From positions 161,412 to 225,411 of the forward strand of contig JAVXUO010000642.1 of NCBI GenBank assembly GCA_033065855.1: a DNA stretch of 64,000 nucleotides. The letters are read 5' to 3'. The notes under the pieces were generated by a model that did not search any database, had not been told where the DNA came from, and was given only the letters and a program-made list of their open reading frames with translations. Source of the stretch: Escallonia rubra (lineage: Eukaryota > Streptophyta > Magnoliopsida > Escalloniales > Escalloniaceae). Positions within the stretch are counted from its first letter, which is position 1. Each line of letters opens with the position of its first letter. The translations under genes and the position numbers were made by a program. Shown here one piece after another: positions 10,960 to 23,761 of the stretch.

Positions 10960-11720
10960 GACCCTAAGTGTCAGGATAGGGAAATCACATAGAGCCCCTG
11001 GACAGGATTGCATATAGACGACACTGACTATGTAATGAACTGAAAATGGCATACTCTATCACGACTGTCGTGAAAGGGGAATCACATGGAGGCCCTAGAC
11101 AAAAATGCAGTCAGACTATGCTGACTATGCAATGAACTGAAAAATTACTAACTCCATCGCAGTTGTCGTGAAAGGGGTATCATAGGGAGCCCCTAGACAA
11201 AATGCCTGCAAACTATACTGACGATGCAATAAACTGGATGAAAACTGACGACATTATGACAGTTAAGGAACATGACTCATTTGGAGCCTCTGGGTTAAGA
11301 TAAAATGCACGGGAAACAAAAACTATCATGAAAAGGGGACTAGAGAGTCCCTTCAACAAAATGCATGCAGACGACGCTGACCATGCAATAAACCCAGAAA
11401 AAAAAAACAAAGACATACATTATCACGATTGTTGTGAGAGGGGACTCTTCCATAGATGAAATGCATATAGACAAGACTGACCATGTACTAGACTAGAGAT
11501 AGACACACACTATCACGACCGTCATGGGACTCACAGGGAGCCCTTAGGCCAAATGTAAGCAAGGTTGGCTCTACATAACCATAATGGAAGGGATCAGAAG
11601 AGAATCCCTATTAAGATTGTCAGGAGGAATGACTCATAGGGAGCCCCTAGACCAAAAATGCAAGTAGGGTGGACTTTAACATAAAAATAGTGAAAGGTGG
11701 ATCACAAGGGAAACCCTGAA
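10960..11720 (+). repeat. Second tandem array, ~100-bp unit (GGGAGCCCCTAGAC family)
   Basis: Repeated modules contain CACGACTGTCGTGAAAGGGG, a GGGAGCCCCTAGAC block, AATGCATGCAGACGA and CTGACTATGCAATGAACTG. Successive GTGAAAGGGG-type cores lie near 11070, 11168, 11329 and 11433. The unit is different from the ~58-bp array but belongs to the same non-coding remnant. Confidence 0.75.
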
Positions 11721-12169
11721 GGACAAGAACATATGACGAAGATAATATATCCTTTCACAGTTCGATAGCATGTTTGAAATGAAAATCACTTTGATTGCCC
11801 AATATGATGAATCGACCATTCACTTCGAGATCTATTCTCTTTTATATACACCATTTTATCATTTAGAATTTTAAGCAATGGTGCCCACTCAGTTGATATG
11901 TCCATATCTACCCAAAGAGGGAAGATCATGAAAGTTTTTGATCAAAATATTTTCAATTCCACATCATTAAATGTCATGCAATTTCATAGAATAAGTTAAT
12001 TCTTAACTTAAACACTTAGGTTTGAGACTTCAAGACTACCAAGAAAAAGGTTGTGCCCAAAAGGTGGATAGTGCGAATGTATTAAAAATGACAGTGTATG
12101 AACTGTGAGGCTGATGTGTATGCTGTAAAACTGTATAATCTATGAGGCTGATGGAGTCCGGGCCTAAGA
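11721..12169. other. Remnant repeat, nothing coding
   Basis: Probably the end of the same LTR-type remnant. I see no gene, TIR or primer site. It ends where the TGTAACATCCC long terminal repeat begins. Confidence 0.4.
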
Positions 12170-13637
12170 TGTAACATCCCGGGAATCCAGAGCTCCGTCG
12201 CACCAAATTCTCGAAACACTAACCTGCCACATCACATCAAACTTGCCAAATCCTATTCACTAACACATACTTCAAAACATTTAATCCGATATCAACTTAA
12301 ATTCTTCAAATACAAGATTACAAAACTGCTTGAACTTGAACTATTAAACCTAGGTTCTTTACTACCTCGAACATCTATAGTACGAGTTGACAGTACCGAC
12401 CCACACAGCGGTCTTACTATACAGCAGTTGTGGGCTCACCAGAATCTCACACAACTCGAACCCATTCCCGAACATGCTACAACTTATCATCACCTGCAGA
12501 ATGAAGGCAATCGAAGGGTGAGCTTTTGAGAGCTCAGTAAGGTCGTACAAGGACTACCAAGGAATCACACAATGATTCCAAAGAATCCAGCCGTCGATGA
12601 TTTCCAAAATACTTCAAACGATAAAAAACTCAATGATTTTCAAAATGATCAAACTTCATCATAAATAGATACCGAATAAAACAATAATAAATCACGACGG
12701 GTGTTCCAAAACGATCAATAAAAGATCATTTCAGAGCCGTCGTTCCAAAATACAACGATGGTTTTCCAAAGGATTTCAAAACGCACACAAATAATTTGAG
12801 ACAATCCTTTTCGGTCAATTCTGTAACAGTCACGGTAAGATACAATGTCAATAAAATCAAAGACGTTGATCATGGGCGGTTACGATGCCACTCAGGCAAA
12901 GCCAGTATGGTGTACACATGCATGATGTACCAGTATATAATTTCTAGTCCCACTGGGTACTAGGCTGCATTCCATGCAAGATTCAAACTAGCCTTATAAC
13001 GCCTCCCCATAGTACAGCTTCCCAGGTCAACACAAAATCAACAATATCAATGAGCATTAACATAAGCTCAAATCACTAAAATCAACAATAAACATGCTGA
13101 AATAAGTCATCAGTGGAAATTCCAGAATAACCACAACAAACAACAAGAATAATTGCGAATAATTATCAAATTTAGGACAACAATTCAGAAGAACGAACAC
13201 CAACAATTATCAAATTTGCTCAGCATGCAATAATAGGCGAGCATAAAAAAGATTTCCAAATAATCGGTTTAGGTTCAATATTGGGGTTTTCTGGGCAAAA
13301 ACATGCTGATATCAATACATAATTTAGTATTCGACATTAGTCATAAGTAAATCAAAGGAGTACTTACGATTACGAGTTATCGAAATAAGGGTTCGGACAA
13401 AAGTCCTTACCCAGAATTTAGATAGAAACCCTTACGTGGATCCGCAGCTAAATTATACTAACCGGAAGTCTTTAGCTTTAACCTAAACAAAATAATTAAA
13501 TCATCAGAACACAGCCTACAATACAATATTATAACTTAATACGGACTCACAGATATTTCCAAAATGAACCTCCCTCACCGGGTATGTAAAATTACCAAAA
13601 ATACCCCTGGGGTGTAAAATTATCAAAAACACCCCCT
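12170..13637 (-). mobile_element. Partial long LTR, copy 1 of the TGTAACATCCC family
   Basis: It begins TGTAACATCCCGGGAATCC and carries the same landmarks in the same order as the three other copies: a 28-bp block GTGAGCTTTTGAGAGCTCAGTAAGGTCG at 12518-12545, a GGCAAAGCCAGTATGGTG-type block, CCTTATAACGCC, and GGGTTCGGACAAAAGTCCTTACC. The sense strand is minus, judged from copy 2 where the primer site is visible. No matching far end is found, so the copy is truncated or replaced beyond about 13.6 kb. Confidence 0.65.
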
Positions 13638-13970
13638 TGCACTCTTAAATCAGCAAGATAGCATTCCCGTAAGTAAAATCACTGTATGTGAATTTATCCC
13701 AAAACACCATTTATAGGTAAAATTACCAAAATACCCCCCTCAGGGTGGCAAATTACCAAAATACCCCCTGGGGGTTCCCAGCACCAAAAAATCTCAAAAA
13801 CATCTTTAAACACTATTTTTAGCATTCTGAAATTATTTTTGGGCTAAAAAGATATATCTTTCGACGGGATATTTTGGTAATTTTATCTATAAATGGTGTT
13901 TTGGGATAAATTCACATACAGTGATTTTACTTATGGGAATGTTGTTTTGGTGATTTAAGAGTGCGTGCAA
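13638..13970. repeat. Foldback: two ~100-bp inverted arms
   Basis: The left arm (about 13638-13735) contains GTAAGTAAAATCACTGTATG, then TGAATTTATCCCAAAACACC and ATTTATAGGTAAAATTACC. The right arm (about 13870-13970) carries the reverse complement almost intact, from GGTAATTTTATCTATAAATG to CAGTGATTTTACTTATGGGA and AAGAGTGCGTGCAA. The loop is about 135 bp and rich in short AAATTACCAAAATACCCCC repeats. This may be a foldback MITE or an inverted duplication within the LTR. Confidence 0.75.
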
Positions 13971-14321
13971 GAAGATTATGGATACACCCGAGGTCCGAAG
14001 ACCATGTCTCAGTCTTCGATTAATCAGGATGCTTGAAAAGTTATATCTAACTTAACCTTCACGATAGTGCAACCCTATCATTAATAAGGTACTATCTAGT
14101 CATTATAGTTAGAACACCTTTCGAAAATCTCAAATTGCTTATCAATATCATTTCGTATGCCACATTTCCTAAAGAAAGAAGTTTACATAAAGATATATTA
14201 CCTCATAGGCTAGAGGCAAAATATATATCTCATTATCCGAGTATCAACAACGTATACACATCATTTATTCTTTCCAAGTCTTTCACAACAAAAGAATAAA
14301 ACTTATAGGTCCTTTTTTTTA
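13971..14321. other. Unassigned sequence left of the Pack-MULE
   Basis: AT-rich text with no gene seen. It continues at 15778 after the Pack-MULE and may be internal sequence of the TGTAACATCCC retroelement. It ends in a T8-A run that forms an imperfect 9-bp target duplication with 15778-15786. Confidence 0.4.
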
Positions 14322-15777
14322 GGGTAAATTACACTAAACCCCCTGAGGTTTACACCCGTGTCTCACAAAGGACCCTAAGGTTTCAATTTCAACAACTAAC
14401 ACCCCAACTTTGTATTTTCGATCCAATTGGACCCAAAATCGATTTTCCGTCTAAAAAATGGTGGATGTCCATCCACCTTGAGGGGTAATTTTGGCAACAC
14501 ACATTTATTGGTGTCTCTCTCACTTCACCCACATAGCACATATATATACATACTCACACACTGAACACATCTTCACACCCACCTGTTACTCACTCATACT
14601 CACACACTGAACACATCTTCACACCCACCTGTTACTCACTCATACACACACACATATATGACACACTTCGCGGCTGGTTTCAGCCCTTCAACACTGTCTC
14701 CATTGAATTTCTCAAGCCCCATGCATTACCCTTTCTCATGGCTGAAACTCAGCCTCTCTTCCTTCTCCTGAAACTCAAATATTCACACACTTACACACTA
14801 CACCACAAGCACAACACTTACACAAAACTCACACAGCTACTGCCTCACGGCAGTAGCTTCTGTTCTTTGTTCCAACACACACTGCACTCACGGATACCCA
14901 CACATATATACCCATATACGCACTTCATCACACTCCACTACACGGCTGCAGTCTATGGTTCCCATCTCGATTTTGGTTCCCGTCGGTAACTTGCGGTGAC
15001 CATCGGGTTCAGATCCGAGAAGGTTGACGGGTCGGGTACGGTTTTTTGGGCTGGTGGAGCTTGGAGAAGAGTGAGTCGACCCAGGAGGCCACGTCCGATG
15101 GGTTGTACCGTTGTAGTGAATGGCGTCGTTCGCGAGGTGCGAGACCTCCGTGGGGGCATTGACCATGACGGTCTCGAGGCACCGAGCGACTTGCCAGAGC
15201 TCCGAGGACAGGACCCTGTACCCAGCTCCAGCAAGGAGGCCGTCGATCATGTCGGCGGAAATCATAGATCTACGGATTTTCGTAGAGGAGGAGGCGGCGG
15301 AAGAGGAGGCGGAGAAGCAGTTCTGGCACATGTTTTTGGTGGCGGGGCTGCCAGTCACACCGCAGTTGAGAGGAAGAGGGTAATGGAGGGGGGCAGGTTG
15401 GGGGTTGAGAGGATGGAGGTGCGGGTGCGGGTGGGGAGGGGAAGATGATTTTTATGGGTGCTGAGAGAGGTCGGTAATGGCAGAAGAGATAGAGAGAGAG
15501 AGAGAGAGAGAGGGAGTGTGTGTGTGTGTGTGTGTGTGTGTGCAGAAGATAGAGTAGCGAGAAAAATCATATTTTCCCTCCAAACGCTTTCTTTTTGTTG
15601 GTTACCGAAAATGCCCTTCAAGGTGAACGGCCATCCATAGCTCTTGTAACGGAAAATCGATTTTGGGTCCAATTGGATCGAAAATGCAAAGTTGGGGTGT
15701 TAGTTGTTGAAATTGGAACCTTAGGGTCCTTTGTGAGACACGGGTGTAAACCTCAGGGGGTTTAGTGTAATTCACCC
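14322..15777 (-). mobile_element. Pack-MULE with captured DELLA fragment
   Basis: Both ends match the MULE-1 TIR: GGGTAAATTACACTAAACCC at the left and its inverse ending GGTTTAGTGTAATTCACCC at the right. The right TIR extends about 280 bp inward through CGAAAATGCCCTTCAAGG, TTTTCCCTCCAAACGCTTTC and a GT/GA microsatellite, as in MULE-1. The flanks TTTTTTTTA and CTTATTTTA form a 9-bp target duplication with two mismatches. There is no transposase. The interior holds CA-rich text resembling the U5 region of the long LTR family (14530-14980) and a GC-rich block (14985-15345) that is clearly foreign to the AT-rich surroundings and encodes part of a DELLA protein. Confidence 0.85.
14888..15331 (-). 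pseudogene. Captured DELLA N-terminal (GA-perception) domain fragment
   Basis: Read on the minus strand from an ATG at 15331-15329, the 147-codon frame begins MCQNCFSASSSAASSS and contains MIDGLLAGAGYRVLSSEL, then ETVMVNAPTEVSHLANDA and IHYN. This matches the DELLA and TVHYNP motifs of DELLA-type GRAS proteins, where the segment binds the gibberellin receptor GID1. Here DELLA is DGLLA (residues 30-34) and VHYN is IHYN (72-74). Directly after HYN an 8-bp addition (ACAAC repeated around GGT) shifts the frame; the expected PSDVASWVDSLFSKL continuation is present in another frame. The C-terminal GRAS domain is absent. The family assignment is strong. Whether the fragment is transcribed from the right TIR is unknown. 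Confidence 0.82.
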
Positions 15778-16086
15778 CTTATTTTATCCATACTTAATTC
15801 CACAGGATGCAATTCTAGACTTTGACTTCCACCCATAGTGCATTATCGTAGGATCAAGGCTGCCTAAAAACAACACGCACTACTTTTTTTTTTGTTCCCG
15901 AATACACTTAAGCATGAAACTAATCTTTATCAACAGCACCCTACTAGGAGAGCTCAATTAAATGTTTAGGAGACTATGATTGCTACTTAAAATCTTTGTT
16001 TTCCATCCTGCTGGTAGCTCAAAGATATTCATGACCTATGAATATTGACCGGTCACCGCTCAAACGGAATTCCTACAACACCAAAA

Positions 16087-16368
16087 CCTCTATCATCATC
16101 TAATTTCTAGGAATAACTTTGTCAATGAACTTCTTTAATCCAAAACCTCAAGGTAAGCTGATACATTAATTGACCACTACTCAAGCCTATAAGAAAATTT
16201 GCCTTAACCATTTCTATAAGCACCAAACCTCTATCATCATCTAATTTCTAGGAACAACTTTGTCACTGAACTTCTTTAATCCAAAATCTCAAGGTAAGCT
16301 GATACATTCATTGACCACTACTCAAGCCTATAAGAAAATTTGCCTTAACCATTTCTATAAGCACTTAC
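16087..16368. repeat. 141-bp tandem duplication
   Basis: Two nearly identical copies, offset by 141 bp (16087 and 16228), carry CCTCTATCATCATCTAATTT, GAACTTCTTTAATCCAAAA and GACCACTACTCAAGCCTATA. Only a handful of mismatches separate them, so the duplication is recent relative to the surrounding decay. Confidence 0.88.
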
Positions 16369-16773
16369 ACATTACACCAAAGACTGTAACTGTAACCACT
16401 ATGCTTTCACTGTGCACTTTGATGTCGAACCCAAACCAGTTTAAACTATTGTCAAATTCATCACATAAAAGGTATACCTTAAAGGACCCAAAAATATTAT
16501 TCTACACACACATGTATCAGACATCCATTAGCAACCACGACCTCTATATTTAGTGGAGCTACTCAGAAAGACCAAAAGATTATATTCTTATCCTTTAATC
16601 ATCTTCTTTGGCTAATACTTAAAATCCCTAAATTCCAAGGTAGTTAACCTACCTACTATTGCTTCGATCTAATGGTAAAACATCAAATAGGTCTTCAAAA
16701 CCTAATATAAGTTTTGTGCAATCCCAATCACATATAATTTTAGGCTTATAAGTCTATAGAATCTCAAACCTAA

Positions 16774-16785
16774 GCTCTGATACCA
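16774..16785 (-). promoter_or_regulatory. LTR primer-binding site (tRNA-Met), minus strand
   Basis: GCTCTGATACCA reads on the minus strand as TGGTATCAGAGC, the plant tRNA-Met primer site. It sits two bases from the LTR end, whose minus-strand text ends GGGATGTTACA. This fixes the sense of the TGTAACATCCC family: in this orientation the LTR is read from right to left. Confidence 0.88.
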
Positions 16786-16787
16786 AC

Positions 16788-19086
16788 TGTAACATCCCGG
16801 CCGGAACGTTAACACTCACTCGATCATATACAATAAGGCAAATAAAACCCTCAAACTCAACCAATTTAGTACCACCAACCAATCAGAGCAACTAAACCAT
16901 TGAATAATATAATACTCCTAGTGCACTGTCATAATTAAAACATCAAGTCTAAGTAAAAAATTCTAAATAGCAATATTAACCCACGTAGGGGGTTCTAATG
17001 ACCAAAAACTAAAACTTAAATTCCCTTTCCCTCGCTCAGTTCTAATCCATACCCAATGCGATCTATTGTTGGTTATTACCTCAGAAATGAAGTCAAACAA
17101 GAGTGAGTTTTTGAGAGCTCAGTAAGGTCGCTCAAACAAAAGGGATTACGAAATGATTCATAGATGCAATTCAATGATGGGTTTTCAAGAGTTTCAAAAT
17201 GGTCATACCCAATTCGATCAAATATCAATATGATTTTAAGATACGATGTAAACAATCACAGATACTATTGAACATGAGCGATTGCAAAGCCACACCAACA
17301 GTGCCACAGAGGCGATGCTCACTAACACTGATAACTACATATGCATATTTACACCGGTTAGTCCATCAAGGTACTAATTCACACCAATACACCGACTAGT
17401 CCATCAAGATACTAGCCCACACCAATACGTCGACTAGTCCATCAAGGTACTAGCCCACACCAATGCTCACCAAATCTTCCAATACACACTAACTCCCGCC
17501 AAAACATACAAATGCAGAATCTCATGTCAATAAACAGAATGACAACAATTTGATAATACAACATGTTATTCAATGGTCGATGGGCAATAAATAATGAGCA
17601 TCGATAAGAGTTTCAATGAACTTTTTAAGGCTAAATGAAAGGTCTTTAAGGCAACAATTCTCAATTCAAAACATAACAGAGTCCAATAACATTCGAAAAA
17701 CAATAGAACAAAACATACGAAATCAAAGTGATGAATCAGGGTTCGGATAGAATCCCTTACCTCAATTCAAGCCATGCACTGCTAAACAACCTTGATCCAA
17801 AATCCTTTGAATAAACCTAGATTGGACAAATTATTTATCAGAATAAACTCTAGTCTCAAAACATTATGAACCCAATGTTAATTTCTTAAATGTTGCTTGC
17901 CCCGACACTCTCAAAATAACCTAAATCGAAATGGGTCCCCACGTACGTCCAAACCTAACTAGGAACCCACACACTCCCTCAGGCATTATGATACCCCAAA
18001 TTCATAATAAATCCTTATAAAGTACTTTTAGAGCTCAAAACATTATAAAAAGTTCAAATATATATATTTTCTGAATTTTCAAATATTTTTTAATAAAAAA
18101 TAATTTTCTTAAATACCAGAAAAAGCCAAAAATAAAATTAAATACTTCTAGCACAAAACAAAGTCCCATAAACTTCCTGGTAGCTTCATAATATATAGGA
18201 AAAACACCAAAACTGAAATTAGGATTCAAGAAGCACTGAAACCAATTTAAAATCATCCATTTTGCTAAGTCAAATGCAATACGGAATTAGTTCCGAATCA
18301 ACTCTAAAAATCACAAAAATGAAACTGAAACTTATTTGTATCATGAAAACACTACAAAAAAAATTTCCAGAATTTATTAAGAATGTTAAAGGCTCCAAAT
18401 GAATTTTAGAAAAACTGAATTTTCAAAAATTATTAAAAATACTAAACGATATCAGAAAAATCTGAAATTTTAACAGTAATTTTAATATTGCCCTAAAAAT
18501 CTTTCTGTAAAGTTTCAGAAATTTTCAACAATCGCGCAATGCCCCAATGTCACGTGGTACAACCGTGCAAGCACAGTGTACCACCCTATTGCACATACCC
18601 ATCACTGTTCACTCATCTTCTTCTTCCCTATCTCTATGCAAGAAAACCCAGAATTTTCCTTCACACAGACCCCCTTCAAGGCAGCCCCTTTTCTCCCTTT
18701 TCACTCACTCTAATACAATCAAAACACTACCACAACTCACACGAACACCCACACTCAAACCACTTATACACACACACATATATCCCAAAACCCACTGCCT
18801 CACGACAGTGGGTCTTTTTCTTCTTCCACACACACACACACACACATGTACACTCACATTTCACTCTCCATCTCACACATTTTATTCATGTACAACCTAT
18901 TAAACATCACACATTTCATACTCAATTATCACCCTAACCACATATGCACCATACACCTCCAAAGCGTCATATTCACAAATATCCATATATAGTCACAGCA
19001 CAGCCAGCTAATGCCTCACGGCAGTGGCTTCTTATTGCTCAAAACACACACACATGCACTCACATAGCCATTTCTTTTACTCCCTT

Positions 19087-19122
<36 letters not shown>

Positions 19123-20330
19123 AAATTCACTGCACACGGCGGCCACCATGGATGTGTTCTTGAATTACAACCTCACGGCAGCCATCCCCTGTTGGCGATA
19201 TGGCTGCCCAACACTACTGTCCATACATAAAAGATAAACCCAATTCTCGTACATTCGGCAGCCGTGCAGCCCTTCCTTCCTCCCTCATTACACATCCACA
19301 TCTACATCCACAAACACATAAACACTCACTCTCACGGAGTGCACTCACCCATCTTCCAATGGCAGCCCCTCACTCATACAAAACACACACAAAACAACCA
19401 TGGCTGTTCTTACAGAGTTACAGTGATCATCACTATCCAGGACCTTCACGCAGTTCACACGCTTCACACATCAAGTTATTCACACACAATACACTAAACA
19501 CTCATACCCACTCCCTTGCAGCCTCACACACAAATGCATTCATATATTACTCACAATATACACACCTAGTCACTGTAATGTAAGAGAAAAAGATCAAAAC
19601 TTACCAGAAAATTGCTGAAATTCCAGTCTACCACCGTTCTCTCTCTCTCTCTCTCTCTCTCTTCCTGTGTACAATTTCTTCCTTTGTGTGGCTCTCTCCC
19701 CATTTCTCACGAACACACACCCCTTCTATAATTCTCTCTCTCTCCCTCTCTTTCTCTTTCCTCTTTTCTCTTTGTGTAACTGAATGAAAATTTTCCTTCT
19801 CATTTTAACCAAATTTCCATTTTAATGTAGTGTCGTAATTCTCTCCCTAATTTCCTCATTGTTTCCCTCTTTCCAAAATTAAAGAGCTGACATTATCTTT
19901 CAAAAAAATCATATTTTGATTTTATGTATTTATTTATTTACTAACCCGCTTCACTAATTGTCGCTAAAATCTTTAAAAAATGTCATTAATGCCAATCAAT
20001 ACTAAGGGCTTCAATTAATATCACTTATAAGCTATCATTAAATGTTAACTTATGGTTCATAATATTTGTCGCTAAATATTGCCGATAAAATTCAGTCACG
20101 CTAATCATCACTAAACACTTCAATCAATATCACTTATAACTGTTAACTGTTAACTGTTAACGTTAAATTATAATTTATGGTTTCTAAAATAAACTTGTCG
20201 CTAAGGGTCATAAACTGCAAGGCTCAGCTCCATTAATCTACAATATTTCATTTTAAAAAATGTCGCTAAAGTTGACAGAAATATTTCTCACCAAATCGTT
20301 GCTAAAGGTCTAATGAATAATCAGCTAGGA
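16788..20330 (-). mobile_element. Long LTR, copy 2 of the TGTAACATCCC family (5' LTR, truncated)
   Basis: It starts TGTAACATCCCGGCCGGAACG beside the primer site. The conserved 28-bp block lies at 17103-17130, then repeated CGACTAGTCCATCAAGGTAC motifs (17350-17460), GGGTTCGGATAGAATCCCTTACC, a CA-rich section with CTGCCTCACGRCAGTGG motifs (18790 and about 19013), a CT-rich tract (19639-19670) and TGTCGCTAAA motifs at 19965-20290. The far terminus (expected GGGGTGTTACA) is missing, so the copy is truncated near 20.3 kb. The CA-rich frames across 18539-19583 are low-complexity artefacts and not genes. Confidence 0.75.
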
Positions 20331-20573
20331 TTTTTTTCTCTCCATAAAACTAGCTTCATGTTTTGGGCTATTACCTGGTAAGAACAATAATCAATCACAT
20401 TGCAAGCAGAATCGATAAACTAGCATATACATTGTAGCGGAAGAAAAATACTTACAATGTTCAACGCCCAGAATTGGTCGTCTATCGCACGTGGCTCATA
20501 TGATGATCGAGTGGCCTGTGAAGGGCAATTTATCCTCGTGCGCATTATCCAGAGAAACCACTATATGTAGTCC

Positions 20574-22490
20574 TTGATATTAGTGCCGAGATTCTTCATC
20601 TCAACAAGGTTATCACATGTCTCCTGCCATATTCCACTGGTGTACCTCGTCGCGCAACATCTCCAATGCATCAAGTTGGTCGAAGTTCAAACCTCTACCC
20701 TTTTTATATGGCCACATGTCTATAGCAGCTTTCAATACTTCTTGCAGACATCCAGCTTGCCTCATTGCGTGATCGGGCATTTGGAACTCACAGGTCTCGA
20801 AATGAATGAGAGGCACCCATATCGATCCTCCCAACACATACGATACATGAAGCTGCCACCTCCACTGATCCAACCATTGCATCACTTTGGAGAAAGGCTG
20901 CCACTTGACTTGTGATGCATCCAATATCTCGAGCTTCCCCCGATAAAACTTCAAGTGGTGGTGGGGATCTACCTTTCTTTTTCTACTGGGCGTCTCCGAT
21001 AAATTATGCTCCAGGCATATAACCTAGGCCACGTCGATGCAGAATCATCTCGTGGAAAGCGATGACCCATGGATAGCCTCTCATAAGACCAAATCTGTGA
21101 AGTCAAACATTGTATGAAATAAGTAAGCAATTAAGAACGTATTGACATATTAACCAAAAATATGAATACTCATACCTGTAATAAAGACAAGCAGGCGACA
21201 ATTGACTTGACACATTTTCTCGTGGCTTTATGCAGTGCTCGATACATGTGCGCAAGTACAGCTGAACCCCACGAATACAGCTGAACCTCATCAACAGGGG
21301 CGGAGCCAGAAAGTCTAATCGGGGGGTGCCAAAAAATTATTAGAAAAATTAATGGCTACCGTAAAAGAATTAGTGTCACTATTTGATGCGTTAAATGCAA
21401 CATAGATTACTTAATTTGACAACTAATCATACTGATTTACTTAAATTGGTAACAACAAATTACTAATTTTCTATAGAAAAATTACTTCTTATTGTCGATC
21501 TATTATGTATTACTATTAATTGTACGAGAAAAATAATCACGAATAAGTTAAAATACGGCAAGAATTAAAAAGAACTAACTTTGATCTTTTCTTTATAACT
21601 GTAAATTTGAAATTTGAAAGAATGAAGATGAACAAGTGAACGAGAAAAAAAAATATGAAAGCCGGTAAGACAAAAAGTCAAAGACGCAATAAAATAAAAT
21701 AATACATCAAGGTTACAATATAATGACAAATTTCCTAAATATTTTAAACTTGATTAACCATTACATAAAATAGTTAAACACAAATTTTCAAATTTGGGGG
21801 GTGGGGTGGGGGGAGGGGGGGGGGGGGGTGCCATGGCCCCCCTTGGTTATGCTTTGCATCCGCCCCTGCTCATCAAGGTCATCCAAGAACATCATATACT
21901 TCAGATGCACCGTGTTCTTGGAGTGCGTTGGAAACAATATAGCTCCAATAACGTACAACAAGAACGCCTTCGTATACGTGTCTAAATCATGGGGAGTGTA
22001 TTCATTGGGTGACACCATGAACTGCCCTCTTAACCACGTAAGCTTGGTGTCATTTGATGTCATAGCTTCGGGCAAAATTCCTGAAAAATATTGTCGTGCA
22101 ATTGCAACTACCGATGCAGTTGCTCTACCCGAACTCCCATAGCATGGGAGTCTAAGAATCAAGCCAACATCCTCTAACGTAATAGTCATTTCACCAATTC
22201 AAACGTGAAATGTGTTCGTCTCGCTCCTCCATCGCTCAACTAGAACTGATATAAGGCGATTGTTGTGCCGAGAAAAATAAGGGAGGGCAGTGAACAAATT
22301 AAAACCTTGCCGACGTATGATAAATTGTTGCTCCTCATTTAGTCTCCAATTTCATAAGCGACTCGTGTTTTATATTGTTTATAAAACTCCTCTTTCTACA
22401 GCTTCAAATACCTCCCTTGCGACGTGGTCTTCATCATTGTAAAGGACCGATGGATCGTAAGGCCCTGGATTAAATCCATATTTTTATCAA
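20574..22490 (-). pseudogene. Plant mobile domain (MAIN-like) pseudogene, split by a MITE
   Basis: Minus-strand text shows the plant mobile domain in order: LYNDEDHVAREVFEAVE near 22440, LISVLVERWRSETNTFHV near 22235, a TGA stop, GEMTITLEDVGLILRLPCYG (22189), KYMMFLDDLDE (about 21890), then after the MITE VQLYSWGSAVLAHMYRAL (about 21250) and a donor at CAG|GTATGAG (about 21174). The next exon follows an acceptor at about 21098 with IWSYERLSMGHRFPRDD, and after a 1-nt frameshift in an A-rich run LKFYRGKLEILDASQVKWQP. Proteins of this family (MAIN/MAIL, PP7 long form) are nuclear and maintain meristems and silence transposons. The stop, frameshift and MITE make this a pseudogene. Such genes are also often carried by DNA transposons. 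Confidence 0.8.
21295..21868. mobile_element. hAT-type MITE inserted in the mobile-domain pseudogene
   Basis: The termini CAGGGGCGGAGCCAG and (reversed) CAGGGGCGGATGCAAAG form a 10-bp perfect TIR. A perfect 8-bp target duplication CTCATCAA lies at 21287-21294 and 21869-21876, typical of hAT elements. Removing the MITE and one target copy restores continuous reading through LDDLDE|VQLYSWG in the pseudogene. It has an AT-rich non-coding interior and a G-rich tract at 21797-21829. Confidence 0.93.
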
Positions 22491-23684
<1,194 letters not shown>

Positions 23685-23761
23685 CATAAAAATCGAATTG
23701 AAAGCAACAAATAGACAAATAGATATAGAAAAAGCAAACAGATATGGATAATAGACTTTTT

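Larger units (their letters stand above)
15778..16787 (-). mobile_element. Internal region fragment of the TGTAACATCCC retroelement
   Basis: It lies directly inside the primer site at 16774-16785, so on the minus strand this is the start of the internal, non-coding leader. It contains a ~141-bp tandem duplication. No gag or pol frame is visible, and the element is cut short at the left. Confidence 0.5.

Noticed and set aside
14996-15448. Plus-strand 150-codon Arg/Gly-rich frame in the Pack-MULE
   Set aside because: It is the antisense shadow of the GC-rich DELLA fragment on the minus strand.
16774-16790. Primer site as the start of the pararetrovirus genome
   Set aside because: It lies two bases from an LTR terminus ending TGTTACA and 7 kb from the viral sequence, so it belongs to the LTR element.
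18539-19583. Plus-strand open frames rich in His, Thr and Ser (HTHTHTHT), also at 28256-28698 and 29643-30020
   Set aside because: They translate CA-rich low-complexity U5 sequence of the long LTR family; both overlapping frames are open and no domain is present.
12170-20330. Copies 1 and 2 as the two LTRs of a single full-length retrotransposon
   Set aside because: They differ too much beyond the first bases, only about 1 kb of non-coding internal sequence lies between them apart from the Pack-MULE, and no polypurine tract or shared target duplication was found.
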